DNA of 64,000 nt from assembly GCF_003390375.1 (NCBI RefSeq), contig NZ_QUOT01000001.1:3844001-3908000 (forward strand), read 5' to 3'. Both the position numbers and the translations under genes were made by a program. Below are positions 27,104 through 35,721 of this stretch, piece after piece (position 1 is the first letter of the stretch; each line of letters begins with the position of its first letter). The DNA is from Thalassotalea euphylliae. Lineage in GTDB: Bacteria; Pseudomonadota; Gammaproteobacteria; Enterobacterales; Alteromonadaceae. Under the pieces are notes generated by a model. That model did not search any database. It was not told where the DNA came from and saw nothing but the letters and a program-made list of their open reading frames with translations.

Positions 27104-27373
27104 TTATTTATCGCTGAGTATGTTGGTAGGTGTTTGGGGAGTTAACTTGGCAGTGAACTTGGTAGATAGTTTGTTAGGAAACCCCAAAGCATTTGCACGC
27201 ACAAGGTTGAAAGACGCTAACGACTTTACTGTATTAACCAATGCAATTGTCATTAGCGCCGCGGCCAACAATGCAAACGCGATGAGCTCATGACCAATCA
27301 CTGTGCTGGTATAGTAAAACCCAAATAGCAATAAACTGGTGATAATAACTAGTAAGGTTGTTCTTTTACTCAC
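27104..27373 (-). CDS. Small two-helix membrane protein, cotranscribed with the SbtA-like gene
   Basis: This protein of about 89 residues has two hydrophobic segments (about 6-24 and 30-48) and a basic, Thr/Pro-rich C-terminal tail. The family is not recognised. A GTG at 27373 was preferred because GGAG lies 6 bases upstream; an ATG at 27397 is also open and would add eight residues. It ends 3 bases before the permease start, so it is probably an accessory subunit or coupled leader protein. Confidence 0.6.
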   Translation of the reverse strand: MSKRTTLLVIITSLLLFGFYYTSTVIGHELIAFALLAAALMTIALVNTVKSLASFNLVRANALGFPNKLSTKFTAKLTPQTPTNILSDK

Positions 27374-27499
27374 GATTTTCTCCGACACATTTATCATTAT
27401 TTCTCGAAATTGTTCGAGCAGATTAGCGAGTTGTTGCTAAGACTTTTGAATAAAAACCAAGCAACTTCGAATGAGCGTTAGTTTACAAATCAATCAAGT

Positions 27500-27546
27500 T
27501 AGATAAAAATAGATAATTACTAATCATTAAATAGATAAAAATCTAT
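27500..27546. promoter_or_regulatory. Probable LysR-regulator sites between the permease operon and lysR
   Basis: TAGATAAAAATAGATAA occurs at 27500-27516, and a 16-base palindrome ATAGAT-AAAA-ATCTAT lies at 27531-27546, directly against the lysR ribosome site. The same 17-mer recurs at 29075-29091 before the HPF-like gene. The palindrome has T-N11-A-like spacing as in LysR boxes. Confidence 0.6.
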
Positions 27547-27557
27547 AGGAGGTGATT

Positions 27558-28490
27558 GTGGCATCAAGACTTCATGCCCATATTGGCACCTTTAGGCAGT
27601 TGGAAATCTTGCTCGCTTTGTATCAAGGAGGCAGCGTTAAAGCAGCTTCCGAGTCATTATTTTTAACTCAGCCAACAGTTTCCATGCAGCTCAAAAAGTT
27701 AAGCGAAGCAATTGGGTTGCCGCTTTATCACCAGGTTGGGCGCAAGCTGAAATTTACTGATGCAGGCTTGGCAACAGTCAAAACAGCGCAACAAATACTG
27801 CAAAGCTGCGAAGCATTAGATATGCAGTTGTCTGACTTGCGAGGGCTAAAGTCTGGTACTCTAAGGCTTGCCAGCGCCACTACTGCTAAATACTTTATTC
27901 CTCATTTGCTGGGACCATTTTGCGAGCGGTATCCCGGTATTGATATTCAGTTTACCGTTGCTAATCGCCAGAAAGTGATCGAACGACTAGAGCAGGGGCT
28001 GGATGACTTTTATGTATTTAGTTATGTTCCTGAAGGGCTAGAGCTTGAAACCATCGAGTTTATGTCAAATGATTTAGTGGCTATCGCCGAGCAGAACCAT
28101 CCACTTACAAAGCAAAAAAGGGTTTCGCTAGAGCAGTTTTGCCAGCAAGATTTTTTGATCAGAGAATCTGGTTCTGGTACCCGCTATGCGACAGAGTCAT
28201 TCTTTAGCAAACAAAGTGTTAGCCCTAAAGTTAAAATGACGATTGCTAGTAATGAAGCCATCATTCACTCAGTTCTCTCTCGACTTGGGGTTTCTATTCT
28301 TTCTGCGCATACGTTGGCATTTGGCGAAATGTACGGGGTGAAAGTATTGAATGTTGAGGGCTTGCCAATAAAATCTAAATGGTCATTTTCGTGGACGAAA
28401 GCACATCATTTATCGCCAATTGCGAATGTTTTTCTAAATTATGTAGAAACAGAAGGGCGCGAAATGATGAAACAAGCGATAAAGCTTTAA
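27558..28490 (+). CDS. LysR-family transcriptional regulator, CbbR/CmpR-like
   Basis: This 310-residue LysR regulator has an N-terminal winged helix (about 10-70) with FRQLEILLALYQGGSVKAASESLFLTQPTVSMQLKKL, the pattern of CbbR, CmpR and RbcR proteins, followed by a periplasmic-binding-protein-like effector domain (about 95-300). The GTG at 27558 was chosen because AGGAGG lies 5 bases upstream; an upstream GTG overlaps that site. It is divergent from the bicarbonate-permease operon and probably regulates it, itself and the nearby HPF-like gene. Confidence 0.9.
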   Translation: MASRLHAHIGTFRQLEILLALYQGGSVKAASESLFLTQPTVSMQLKKLSEAIGLPLYHQVGRKLKFTDAGLATVKTAQQILQSCEALDMQLSDLRGLKSGTLRLASATTAKYFIPHLLGPFCERYPGIDIQFTVANRQKVIERLEQGLDDFYVFSYVPEGLELETIEFMSNDLVAIAEQNHPLTKQKRVSLEQFCQQDFLIRESGSGTRYATESFFSKQSVSPKVKMTIASNEAIIHSVLSRLGVSILSAHTLAFGEMYGVKVLNVEGLPIKSKWSFSWTKAHHLSPIANVFLNYVETEGREMMKQAIKL

Positions 28491-28658
28491 CAAATACAAT
28501 TAGTAGCATGGGGATAAAAAATGAGCAACAAGTTAACCACTTGTCGCCCAAACTTTTTGGCTGCTATTCAATCGTATGGCTTTTCGACTGGCTAAGCTTA
28601 TTTTCACTTGGTCTTAGCTTCTAAGACTTTCCCACTGGGCAAAGCCCGATTGAGAAAG

Positions 28659-29027
28659 TTATGCAGGTTCGGCGGTAAGTTCTTCAAAGTTTTCTCGCAC
28701 TGTTGAACGCGCTTTTCGAAATTGTCGCAGCGGTCTTTTAATGCGGTCGGTAAAGGTGCGTTTTGAACGACTTAAGGCAAGACTAAATGCCGCTTGGGCG
28801 GTAGTTTGAGCATCAATTATTTGTACGTTATTAATGCCTTCTCCAACAACTTTTAGCTTGCACTGTTTGTCTTTGCCGCCGCGTAAACCATTGATATCTT
28901 GGAAACTAATAACAACGAATTTTATTTTGTCGTCAACGCGGGCAAAAGCATTTTGAACGCGATTGGCGATTTGTGCTCTAAAACCTTTGGTCAACTCAAT
29001 ATTGTTCGCATGGATAAAACACTTCAT
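28659..29027 (-). CDS. HPF/RaiA-like protein (ribosome hibernation family)
   Basis: This protein of about 122 residues is related to the HPF/YfiA sigma-54-modulation family: the start MKCFIHANNIELTKGFRAQIANRVQNAFARVDDKI followed by VVISFQDINGLRGGKDKQCKL and VQIIDAQTTAQAAFSLALSR matches the beta-alpha-beta S30AE fold, with an extra basic helix (about 88-112) at the end. Canonical HPF lies in the rpoN cluster, so this is an extra paralogue. The ATG at 29027 follows GGAGG by 6 bases. A LysR-type motif lies about 50 bases upstream. Confidence 0.75.
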   Translation of the reverse strand: MKCFIHANNIELTKGFRAQIANRVQNAFARVDDKIKFVVISFQDINGLRGGKDKQCKLKVVGEGINNVQIIDAQTTAQAAFSLALSRSKRTFTDRIKRPLRQFRKARSTVRENFEELTAEPA

Positions 29028-29074
29028 AGTCACCTCCGTTAAAGAATTAACCTAATCCTGCCTAAATTTTTTGA

Positions 29075-29121
29075 TAGATAAAAATAGATAAAATTTAATG
29101 ATTGTATTTATTTTTATCTAA
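29075..29121 (-). promoter_or_regulatory. LysR-type motif copies upstream of the HPF-like gene
   Basis: TAGATAAAAATAGATAA at 29075-29091 is identical over 17 bases to 27500-27516 in the lysR/permease divergent region. A variant, TAGATAAAAATAAAT, lies on the opposite strand at about 29107-29120. This suggests shared control by the LysR regulator encoded in between. Confidence 0.6.
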
Positions 29122-29357
29122 TAGTTAGTGGTCGCTACGCTACGGAGCTTTGTGGAGTGACTTTGCTACTCAAGCATTTGAATAGTGGTGAAGTGTGACT
29201 TTGCAATTTGATTAGCCAATAAAAGGCAAAAACCAACTGGTATACGTACTGGTGTAAATATCCCTTGGCAGAGGTTGTGTAAAATACTTGTTAATTTTCT
29301 CTGCTTTCAATGGTTTTTGTGTAGACTAGTGGCGACGGATTGCAGAGGAGTGCAAAA

Positions 29358-31538
29358 ATGAACAAACAATTCACGAGCTTAGTCTCCGTGAGCGTGTTAG
29401 CAGCAGGCTTAATTGCAGGCTGTTCGGGTTTAGATAACAGTGAAAAAGTGATGAAGCAAACAGTTCAGGCTGATAGTAATTTCGATAACAAAGCCTACCC
29501 AATTACCCGCAAAGGTGAGGTAGTTGATACCTACTTTGGCAAAGACGTTGCCGACCCATACCGCTGGCTAGAAGACGATCGCAGTGAAGAAACAGGTGCT
29601 TGGGTAAAAACGCAAAACCAAGTCACCTTTAGTTATTTAGACCGAATTCCGTACCGCGAACAGCTAAAAGAGCGTTTGGCTGATTTATGGAACTATGAAA
29701 AAGTGGGTGCGCCTTTCAAAGAAGGAAAATACACCTACTTCTATAAAAATGATGGCCTGCAAAACCAATACGTGGTTTACCGTATGGTTGAAGGTGGCGA
29801 GCCGGAAGTGTTTTTAGACCCTAACAGCTTTAGCGAAGATGGCACCACGTCATTAGCGCAATTAAGCTTTTCTAAAGATGGCTCAATTGCCGCTTACTCC
29901 ATTTCCGAGGGCGGTAGTGACTGGCGAAAAATCATCATTATTGATGCTGAAACGAAAAAAGTGCTAGAAGCGCCACTCGTCGATGTGAAGTTCTCTGGCA
30001 TTTCATGGTTTGGCAACAAAGGCTTTTATTATTCTAGTTACGACAAGCCAGAAGGCAGCGAGCTTTCAGCCAAAACTGACCAGCACAAACTTTACTACCA
30101 CGAGCTAGGTACTCCACAAGCCAATGACCCTGTTATTTTCGGTGCAACGGAAGACGAAAAGCGCCGTTATGTGGCTGGCTATGTCACCGAAGACGACAAC
30201 TACTTATTGATTAGCGGCGCAACCTCTACGTCAGGTAACGATCTTTACCTAAAAGACTTAACCCGCCCTAATAGCCCGCTAGTTACTATCTTAGATAACT
30301 TTGATTCAGACACGTATGTGATTGAAAACCAAGGTAGCAAGCTTTACTTAGTCACCAACCTAAATGCGCCTAACAAAAAGGTAGTAACGGTTGATGCAAG
30401 TAAGCCATCACCAGACCAATGGCAAGACCTAATTGCTGAAACTGATGACGTGTTAACGGTTTCAACAGGGGCTGGCTACTTCTTTGCTGAGTATATGCTT
30501 GACGCCATTTCAAAAGTGTATCAATACGACTATCAAGGCAATAAAGTACGTGAAATTGCCTTGCCAGGGCCAGGTAGTGCTAGTGAAATTGATGGTAAAA
30601 AAGATGACAAAGTGCTTTATTTCTCCTTCACCAACTACAAAACACCTGGCACGATTTATAAGCTAACGCCAGACACTGGCAAGGTTGATGTTTACCGTGA
30701 ATCAGGCGCTAAGTTTGACAGCAATGATTACGTGTCTAAGCAAGTGTTTTACACCTCAAAAGACGGCACGAAAGTGCCAATGATGATCACCCATAAAAAA
30801 GGGCTTGAGCTAAACGGTAAGAACCCAACCATCCTTTATGGTTACGGTGGTTTTAACGTGAGCTTAACACCTTACTTTAGCGTGACGCGTGCAGTTTGGA
30901 TGGAGCAAGGTGGCATTTATGCCGTTGCGAATTTACGAGGTGGCGGTGAATACGGCAAAGCGTGGCATAAAGCCGGTACACAATTGGAAAAGCAAAATGT
31001 ATTTGACGACTTTATTGCCGCTGGTGAATACCTTATTGACCAAAACTACACATCAAGCGACTACTTAGCTGTTAACGGTGGCTCAAACGGTGGCTTACTC
31101 GTCGGTGCGGTGATGACCCAGCGCCCTGACTTAATGAAAGTCGCACTACCAGCGGTTGGCGTACTTGATATGTTGCGCTACCACACCTTTACTGCTGGCG
31201 CAGGTTGGGCATACGACTACGGCACAGCCGAGCAAAGCGAAGCAATGTTTGAGTACTTAAAAGGCTACTCGCCAGTGCATAATGTGAAAGCGGGCGTAAA
31301 CTACCCTGCGACACTAGTAACCACAGGCGATCATGACGACCGCGTTGTACCTGCTCACTCATTTAAGTTTGCTGCTGAACTGCAAGCTAAGCAGGCCGGC
31401 AGTGCTCCAACCATGATCCGCATTGAAACTAATGCTGGTCACGGCGCAGGCACACCCGTTTCAAAAACCATTGAACAATACGCTGATATTTACGCGTTTA
31501 CTTTGTTTAATATGGGCTTTAGCGAACTGCCAAAATAG
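29358..31538 (+). CDS. Prolyl oligopeptidase (S9A), lipoprotein
   Basis: This 726-residue serine peptidase of family S9A cleaves after proline in short peptides. The N-terminal lipoprotein signal peptide has a lipobox LIAGC (Cys about 22). A beta-propeller domain spans about 80-430 and the alpha/beta hydrolase domain follows. The catalytic Ser lies in GGSNGG (about 575), Asp in DHDDRV (about 660) and His in NAGHGAG (about 696). The ATG at 29358 was preferred over an upstream TTG because GAGGAG lies before it. It is probably anchored in the periplasm or outer membrane. Confidence 0.93.
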   Translation: MNKQFTSLVSVSVLAAGLIAGCSGLDNSEKVMKQTVQADSNFDNKAYPITRKGEVVDTYFGKDVADPYRWLEDDRSEETGAWVKTQNQVTFSYLDRIPYREQLKERLADLWNYEKVGAPFKEGKYTYFYKNDGLQNQYVVYRMVEGGEPEVFLDPNSFSEDGTTSLAQLSFSKDGSIAAYSISEGGSDWRKIIIIDAETKKVLEAPLVDVKFSGISWFGNKGFYYSSYDKPEGSELSAKTDQHKLYYHELGTPQANDPVIFGATEDEKRRYVAGYVTEDDNYLLISGATSTSGNDLYLKDLTRPNSPLVTILDNFDSDTYVIENQGSKLYLVTNLNAPNKKVVTVDASKPSPDQWQDLIAETDDVLTVSTGAGYFFAEYMLDAISKVYQYDYQGNKVREIALPGPGSASEIDGKKDDKVLYFSFTNYKTPGTIYKLTPDTGKVDVYRESGAKFDSNDYVSKQVFYTSKDGTKVPMMITHKKGLELNGKNPTILYGYGGFNVSLTPYFSVTRAVWMEQGGIYAVANLRGGGEYGKAWHKAGTQLEKQNVFDDFIAAGEYLIDQNYTSSDYLAVNGGSNGGLLVGAVMTQRPDLMKVALPAVGVLDMLRYHTFTAGAGWAYDYGTAEQSEAMFEYLKGYSPVHNVKAGVNYPATLVTTGDHDDRVVPAHSFKFAAELQAKQAGSAPTMIRIETNAGHGAGTPVSKTIEQYADIYAFTLFNMGFSELPK

Positions 31539-31572
31539 TTTTGCTGAGCAATGAAGCTAATTGCTAAATGAT

Positions 31573-31597
31573 AAAACCCGCAAAATTGTGGGTTTTT
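31573..31597 (+). terminator. Terminator of the prolyl oligopeptidase gene
   Basis: AAAACCCGC and GTGGGTTTT form a 9-bp stem with one G-U pair around a 6-base loop, followed by TTT. It lies 35 bases after the stop codon and marks the left edge of the A+T-rich accessory segment. Confidence 0.75.
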
Positions 31598-31732
31598 CAC
31601 TTAAAAATAAAAGAATGTTGTCCACTTCCCCATTAATAACACAGTTCTAAGTTACCTATAGGGTCATTATTCTCTTAGAGGGGGTAACAAGGCTAGGTTT
31701 TGCAAAAAACTCTATGCTAGATGAAGTGAGTC

Positions 31733-32320
31733 TCAGGTTAAATTGAAGAACAATAAAAACACATTTATGACTATCAAAGAGGCTAAAGTTCCTTTCTTGA
31801 ATGCGTCTTTTTCTAACTGTTTATCAACCCATTTCAAAAATTTTGTGTGAGTTAAATTACTCTCTATAATCTTGTTTTCTAATTGCTCTGTTAAATTTGA
31901 AGCGGCATTAACTATATTAAAAAATACAGCGCTATTGTTGGAAGGATTAGACTTACTATCTAAGGTTAGAGCCTGCTTTAGTTTGCCTACAACAGAGTCA
32001 TCCAAGACAACTTTGTAATGTTTTAGTGCTTTCTTTTTTAAAGTTAATTTTTGATATTGATACATTACCTGCATTTCATAAGAAATTCTTTCATTCTTGT
32101 CATTATCACTGAGTTGGGTAAGCCAGTAACTTGAAGCAAGCTTTAGAGTCTCATCAACTATAGAATTTACGTCTTTTGCTAATCCGTTTAATTCTGTTCT
32201 CTTGGCAAAAGAGTGTGAATTCTTCTGAATAAACCTCCATCCAACAACAACCATTATTGGAACAAAAATTGATAGAATTAACTTTATTATTTCATCATGA
32301 GAAAGAAGAAAATTAATCAA
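31733..32320 (-). CDS. Unknown protein with membrane segments at both ends (third gene of the ssrA-side cassette)
   Basis: I do not recognise the family. The 195-residue protein has a membrane segment near the N-terminus (about 11-29) and another at the extreme C-terminus (about 178-194). Between them is a Lys-rich helical domain of about 140 residues with heptad-like stretches. The start is TTG with only a weak ribosome site; it lies 5 bases after the STAS-like gene, so coupling is likely. In the cassette it would be the membrane-facing output protein. The segment is visibly richer in A+T than the flanking genes. Confidence 0.7.
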   Translation of the reverse strand: MINFLLSHDEIIKLILSIFVPIMVVVGWRFIQKNSHSFAKRTELNGLAKDVNSIVDETLKLASSYWLTQLSDNDKNERISYEMQVMYQYQKLTLKKKALKHYKVVLDDSVVGKLKQALTLDSKSNPSNNSAVFFNIVNAASNLTEQLENKIIESNLTHTKFLKWVDKQLEKDAFKKGTLASLIVINVFLLFFNLT

Positions 32321-32325
32321 CTAGA

Positions 32326-32661
32326 TTAACCTTCTAATTTAGCTTCGTTTATATATGCAAATATCTCTTTTTTGTAAAAGTCTTGATCACTTTTTATATC
32401 TAGCACGCCTAACTCACCAGTGAGTTCCTCTTTGGTAAAATACCCTTTTCTTACTAAACCACCAAATGCTTCCTCTAGGAAAGACGAGCCTATGCCAATT
32501 TTGATGCTATCAAAATCTACGATTAACTTTGTTTTATCTTGTCGTGCTTGCTTGAGCTTATCGATCAATATTTCTCTAAAAGCCGTTCCATTATGCTTAC
32601 TGTCGTCAGAGTATCGACCAAATGGGGTATCTGAAAAGTTACTTAAATCATAAACAGTCAT
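32326..32661 (-). CDS. STAS-like DUF4325 protein
   Basis: This 111-residue protein has the DUF4325 (STAS-like) pattern: GRYSDDSKHNGTAFRE at about 15-30, KLIVDFDSIKIGIGSSFLEEAFGGL at about 45-69, then a short helical tail. The GSSFLEEAF loop sits where anti-anti-sigma STAS proteins carry their phosphorylatable serine. The ATG at 32661 follows GGAGA and overlaps the upstream ATPase gene by 14 bases, so translation is coupled. The likely role is as binding partner or substrate of the adjacent GHKL ATPase; this is inferred. Confidence 0.82.
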   Translation of the reverse strand: MTVYDLSNFSDTPFGRYSDDSKHNGTAFREILIDKLKQARQDKTKLIVDFDSIKIGIGSSFLEEAFGGLVRKGYFTKEELTGELGVLDIKSDQDFYKKEIFAYINEAKLEG

Positions 32662-33658
32662 CAATCTTCTCCACAGAATAGTCCAAAACCCATTGAATAA
32701 GTGTTCCTTCTAGTGTAAATGGAAGCTCCTTGGTTGTCACGCCTTCGGAATCGCTCTTGAAGTAGCCATTTCCACTCATAACAATTAAGTGAGAGTTAGG
32801 GAAAGTACAAGTTGCTTTAATAATATCATTGGAGCCTTTTCCTCTCTCAGGGTTCATCGTTCTAGTTATCCCCACTTTCATTGCTTCTTCGATTATTTGA
32901 GAAGAAGATAGTTCCGGGTATTGAGCTTGAAGCGTGTGTGGGATTCCTACACCGTCATCATAAATTATAAAAACTAGTTGATTGTTACCGGAGTCTAGCC
33001 AACAACATTGCCACCAGCGGCTATCCCCTAATTGGTCAAACTGATTTGCTAAGCTTTTCTTGTCATATGCATGGTAATCAATGTTTAGGATTGCTTCTTG
33101 TATTCCCCTTGTCAGTATACGTATAGAAGGAACGCTAAAATTAACGCCGTTTTGCACTAAGTTAATTAGTGTTGCGCTGATTACTTTTCCATAGTGTTCT
33201 GAGTCATGATTACTTCCACTAATATAGCCGTTGTTAGTGTGAATTAACTTTCTTACTTTACTAGCTCCACCGGGCTTTATCCCATTCCAAAAACCACTTT
33301 CAACAAGCGTTTTTTTTACTTCTTTGCTTTCAGGCAGGGTAATCTCTAAATCACTAGGTTGGTTAAGACAGAGCTGACATTTGGTAACTCTAGCAAAGAT
33401 TAATAACGATGCGGCAGCAGTAATCTTTTTTAAATTCCTAAAACTTATATGAATACGGGTACCATATTCAAAAATAACAGTTTCTATGTACTTTACAAAT
33501 CTGTATGTTTGATAGCTTTCATTAGGGTTGTAAATACAGAGAGTCTCTGGAGACTCAATGGTTATGCACTCATTGTCTTGGTCATATGCTGCTTTAAATA
33601 CTCTTGGCAGCTTCACATAAACCTGCTTAGTTTTAGGAGGTGTAAATGTCTTTTTCAT
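32648..33658 (-). CDS. GHKL-type ATPase (histidine-kinase-like), first gene of the cassette
   Basis: This protein of about 336 residues has a GHKL ATP-binding fold in its C-terminal half: N-box EAILNIDYHAY (about 188-198), G1 box DDGVG (about 234-238), G2 box RGKGSNDI (about 272-279) and a final GTLIQWVL strand. The N-terminal part (about 50-100) with IHISFRNLKKITAAASLLIFA looks like a second STAS-like fold. There is no histidine-phosphorylation domain and no membrane segment. The ATG at 33658 lacks a clear ribosome site. It overlaps the STAS-like gene. A SpoIIAB-like partner-switching kinase or a conformational ATPase are the alternatives. Confidence 0.82.
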   Translation of the reverse strand: MKKTFTPPKTKQVYVKLPRVFKAAYDQDNECITIESPETLCIYNPNESYQTYRFVKYIETVIFEYGTRIHISFRNLKKITAAASLLIFARVTKCQLCLNQPSDLEITLPESKEVKKTLVESGFWNGIKPGGASKVRKLIHTNNGYISGSNHDSEHYGKVISATLINLVQNGVNFSVPSIRILTRGIQEAILNIDYHAYDKKSLANQFDQLGDSRWWQCCWLDSGNNQLVFIIYDDGVGIPHTLQAQYPELSSSQIIEEAMKVGITRTMNPERGKGSNDIIKATCTFPNSHLIVMSGNGYFKSDSEGVTTKELPFTLEGTLIQWVLDYSVEKIDDCL

Positions 33659-33723
33659 TCGCAAATATTTTTAAATACACTACAAAATCGATAGAGACAA
33701 GGAAGGTTACTTAGAATTTAAAA

Positions 33724-33752
33724 GTATCCATTTGCTCTCGCTAAGTGGATAC
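33724..33752. repeat. Short inverted repeat beside ssrA
   Basis: GTATCCA (33724-33730) and TGGATAC (33746-33752) pair exactly around a 15-base loop. It lies between the tmRNA 3' end and the ATPase gene and could be part of the ATPase-operon promoter or of a recombination site. Confidence 0.45.
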
Positions 33753-33754
33753 AA

Positions 33755-33800
33755 GAATTTAATATTAGCTGTAAACGGTTTTGCTACTAATATTAAATTC
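33755..33800. repeat. Perfect 14-bp inverted repeat downstream of ssrA
   Basis: GAATTTAATATTAG (33755-33768) and CTAATATTAAATTC (33787-33800) are exact complements around an 18-base loop. The A+T-rich arms and absence of a T-run make it a poor terminator. It lies 25 bases past the tmRNA CCA end, at the cassette edge. Confidence 0.6.
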
Positions 33801-33825
33801 AAAGAGCTATGTCTTTTTATAGAAT

Positions 33826-34177
33826 TGGTGGAGCAGGGGGGAGTTGAACCCCCGTCCAAAAAACCTACATCCTCGGTCCTACATGCTTAGTCGTTCTATT
33901 ATTTAACCAGTCAGTCGCCGAACGACAGGCTACTTTCTGGTGAGTCTGATACTGTTTCGCGGTTCACCCTCAGACAAGGTTCCCTCGCTAACCTAGTATA
34001 GTATGACCATCGCTCCGCTAGTCTACAGGTAAAACTTGACGGGGATGGCTAGCATTAAGCTGCTAGTGCGAACGTTTCGTCGTTTGCAACTATAGTTTTG
34101 CGGCTTTTTACCAGGCCAACCGCCCCTGGGCATGCACCTTGGGTTTCGCGAATCTTGTCGAATCCTGAATCTGCCCC
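33826..34177 (-). ncRNA. ssrA: Transfer-messenger RNA (tmRNA)
   Basis: The 352-base one-piece tmRNA rescues stalled ribosomes together with SmpB. The 5' end reads GGGGCAGATTCAGGATTCGAC, shown here up to its conserved TTCGAC, and the 3' end has the tRNA-like T-arm GGGGGTTCAACTCCCCC and an encoded CCA at 33828-33826. The tag frame at 34087-34055 encodes ANDETFALAA followed by TAA, compared with ANDENYALAA in E. coli. SmpB is encoded just upstream on the same strand. Confidence 0.97.
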
Positions 34178-34213
34178 AAAGTTTGTGGTAAGTGAATCAC
34201 TTACAATAAGCGC

Positions 34214-34242
34214 ATTGTACAGCGCTTCGTGTTGTGAAACAA
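34214..34242 (-). promoter_or_regulatory. Probable ssrA promoter
   Basis: On the minus strand, TTGTTT (34242-34237), a 17-base spacer and TACAAT (34219-34214) form a sigma-70-like promoter about 37 bases before the mature tmRNA 5' end. The intervening leader holds the palindrome GTAAGTGA-A-TCACTTAC (34188-34204), expected to be removed by 5' processing. Confidence 0.5.
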
Positions 34243-34312
34243 CGTGGTATTTTTTAACCAGTTATTGTTGTTTTTATCACTACCAATATCTTAACAAGGC
34301 TATGTGCTTGAG

Positions 34313-34801
34313 TTAGCCATTAAGGTTTTTGTTTTTCATTAAACGGCCTTTGTCGATCTGCCATTCGCGATCTTTGATATCAGCGCGTTTATCGTGGCTT
34401 TTCTTACCTTTACCTAAGTAAAACTCAAGTTTTACCCAGCACTGTTTCCAGTACATAGCGGTAGCAACAAGTGAGTAGCCATCACGCTCAACGGCACCAA
34501 TTAAGCGGTCAAGCTCACGGCGGTTTAACAATAACTTACGGCTACGAACTGGGTCGCATACCACGTGGCTAGAGGCCGCATTAAGCGGCAAAATTTCGCT
34601 ACCGACTAGGTAGGCTTCGCCGTCTTTGAGCATGACATAACAATCAGAAATATTGACCTTGCCACTGCGAATGCTCTTAATTTCCCAGCCTTGCAGGCTC
34701 ATACCGGCTTCGAACTTGTCGGTTAGTGCATAGTTGTGACGTGCTTTTTTATTGAGGGCAATAGTATTGCTATTTGATTGTTTTGATTTTTTCTTGGCCA
34801 T
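34313..34801 (-). CDS. smpB: SsrA-binding protein SmpB
   Basis: This 162-residue RNA-binding protein delivers tmRNA to stalled ribosomes. The sequence shows [31 protein letters not shown] near the N-terminus and the basic, disordered C-terminal tail [24 protein letters not shown] needed for mRNA-channel sensing. The start was placed at MAKKKSKQ (34801), the family N-terminus; a longer reading to 34828 is not typical. It lies just upstream of ssrA on the same strand and is divergent from ratA, as in E. coli. Confidence 0.96.
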   Translation of the reverse strand: MAKKKSKQSNSNTIALNKKARHNYALTDKFEAGMSLQGWEIKSIRSGKVNISDCYVMLKDGEAYLVGSEILPLNAASSHVVCDPVRSRKLLLNRRELDRLIGAVERDGYSLVATAMYWKQCWVKLEFYLGKGKKSHDKRADIKDREWQIDKGRLMKNKNLNG

Positions 34802-34945
34802 AATCGTTCCACAGTTAACCGCGCACATTATACGGACTAATCCGCAGTTTTGAATCGCCAGAGGAAAAATTATTGAATTTAGTGTGCTAGTAGTGAGCTT
34901 TTAATTTCGATTTGCTATGATCTGCGCCCTTAACGGGGGAAATTA

Positions 34946-35377
34946 ATGCCATCAATTCATCGTAGTGCCTTGGTTATGCACAGTGTTAGTGATATGTATA
35001 ACCTGATCAATGACGTACTTGCTTACCCACAATTTTTACCAGATTGCAGCGACAGTAAAATCATCTCACAAGATGATTGCTCAATGACGGCTGCGCTTAA
35101 AATTTCAAAGGGTGGGGTAACTAAGTGGTTTACCACAGAAAATACCTTAGTGGAAAACGAGCAAGTGGTATTGAACTTGGTAGATGGACCATTTAAACAG
35201 TTAACGGGTAGCTGGGATTTAACCGTATTGTCGGAAGAGGCTTGTAAGGTCACACTGAGCCTAGAATATGAGTTTTCGAGCAAAGTATTAGAGTTGGCAT
35301 TCGGTAAAATCTTCAACAACATTGCCAATAACATGGTTCAGGCATTTACTCAGCAAGCGAAAAAGGTATACGGCTAA
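34946..35377 (+). CDS. ratA: RatA / Coq10-like START-domain protein
   Basis: This 143-residue START/polyketide-cyclase-fold protein has the N-terminus PSIHRSALVMHSVSDMYNLINDVLAYPQFLPDC and a C-terminal FGKIFNNIANNMVQAFTQQAKKVYG. The family is related to mitochondrial Coq10, a ubiquinone-binding protein. In E. coli it is called RatA and was reported to affect 70S assembly. Its stop TAA shares a base with the ATG of rnfH, so the two are coupled. The ratA-rnfH pair next to smpB is conserved. Confidence 0.92.
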   Translation: MPSIHRSALVMHSVSDMYNLINDVLAYPQFLPDCSDSKIISQDDCSMTAALKISKGGVTKWFTTENTLVENEQVVLNLVDGPFKQLTGSWDLTVLSEEACKVTLSLEYEFSSKVLELAFGKIFNNIANNMVQAFTQQAKKVYG

Positions 35378-35721
35378 TGGCAGAGCAGATTCATATTGAA
35401 GTGGTCTATGGCTTGGCGACTCGTCAAGAGCTTATTGCTTTACCTGTTGCCAAAGGTACAACCATAGAGCAAGCGATTATTGAGTCGGGCATTATGGATA
35501 TGTTTGACGATATCGACCTGACCAAAAACAAAGTCGGCATTTGGAGCCGCGCCGCTAAATTAAGTGACGAGCTGGAAGATTTGGATCGTATTGAAATTTA
35601 TCGCCCGCTGATTGCCGACCCGAAAGAAGTGCGTAAACGCCGCGCGGAAAAAGCCAAAGAAGAAGGCCGAGCAGATAAAGTTACTGGTGGCCGAGTTAAC
35701 AATCTTAGAGCTAAACCATAG
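35377..35721 (+). CDS. rnfH: RnfH-family ubiquitin-fold protein
   Basis: This 114-residue protein of the RnfH/RatB family (UPF0125) has a beta-grasp core with IHIEVVYGLATRQELIALPVAKGTTIEQAI and the DRIEIYRPLIADPKEVRKRRAEKA block. A basic Lys/Arg-rich tail follows. The start codon overlaps the ratA stop. Its function is not settled; it is named after its occurrence in some rnf operons. Confidence 0.92.
   Translation: MAEQIHIEVVYGLATRQELIALPVAKGTTIEQAIIESGIMDMFDDIDLTKNKVGIWSRAAKLSDELEDLDRIEIYRPLIADPKEVRKRRAEKAKEEGRADKVTGGRVNNLRAKP

Noticed and set aside
31600..34180. Complete integrative element at ssrA
   Set aside because: There is no integrase, no transposase and no duplicate of the tmRNA 3' end near 31.6 kb. 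Only an accessory cassette next to a hotspot can be claimed.
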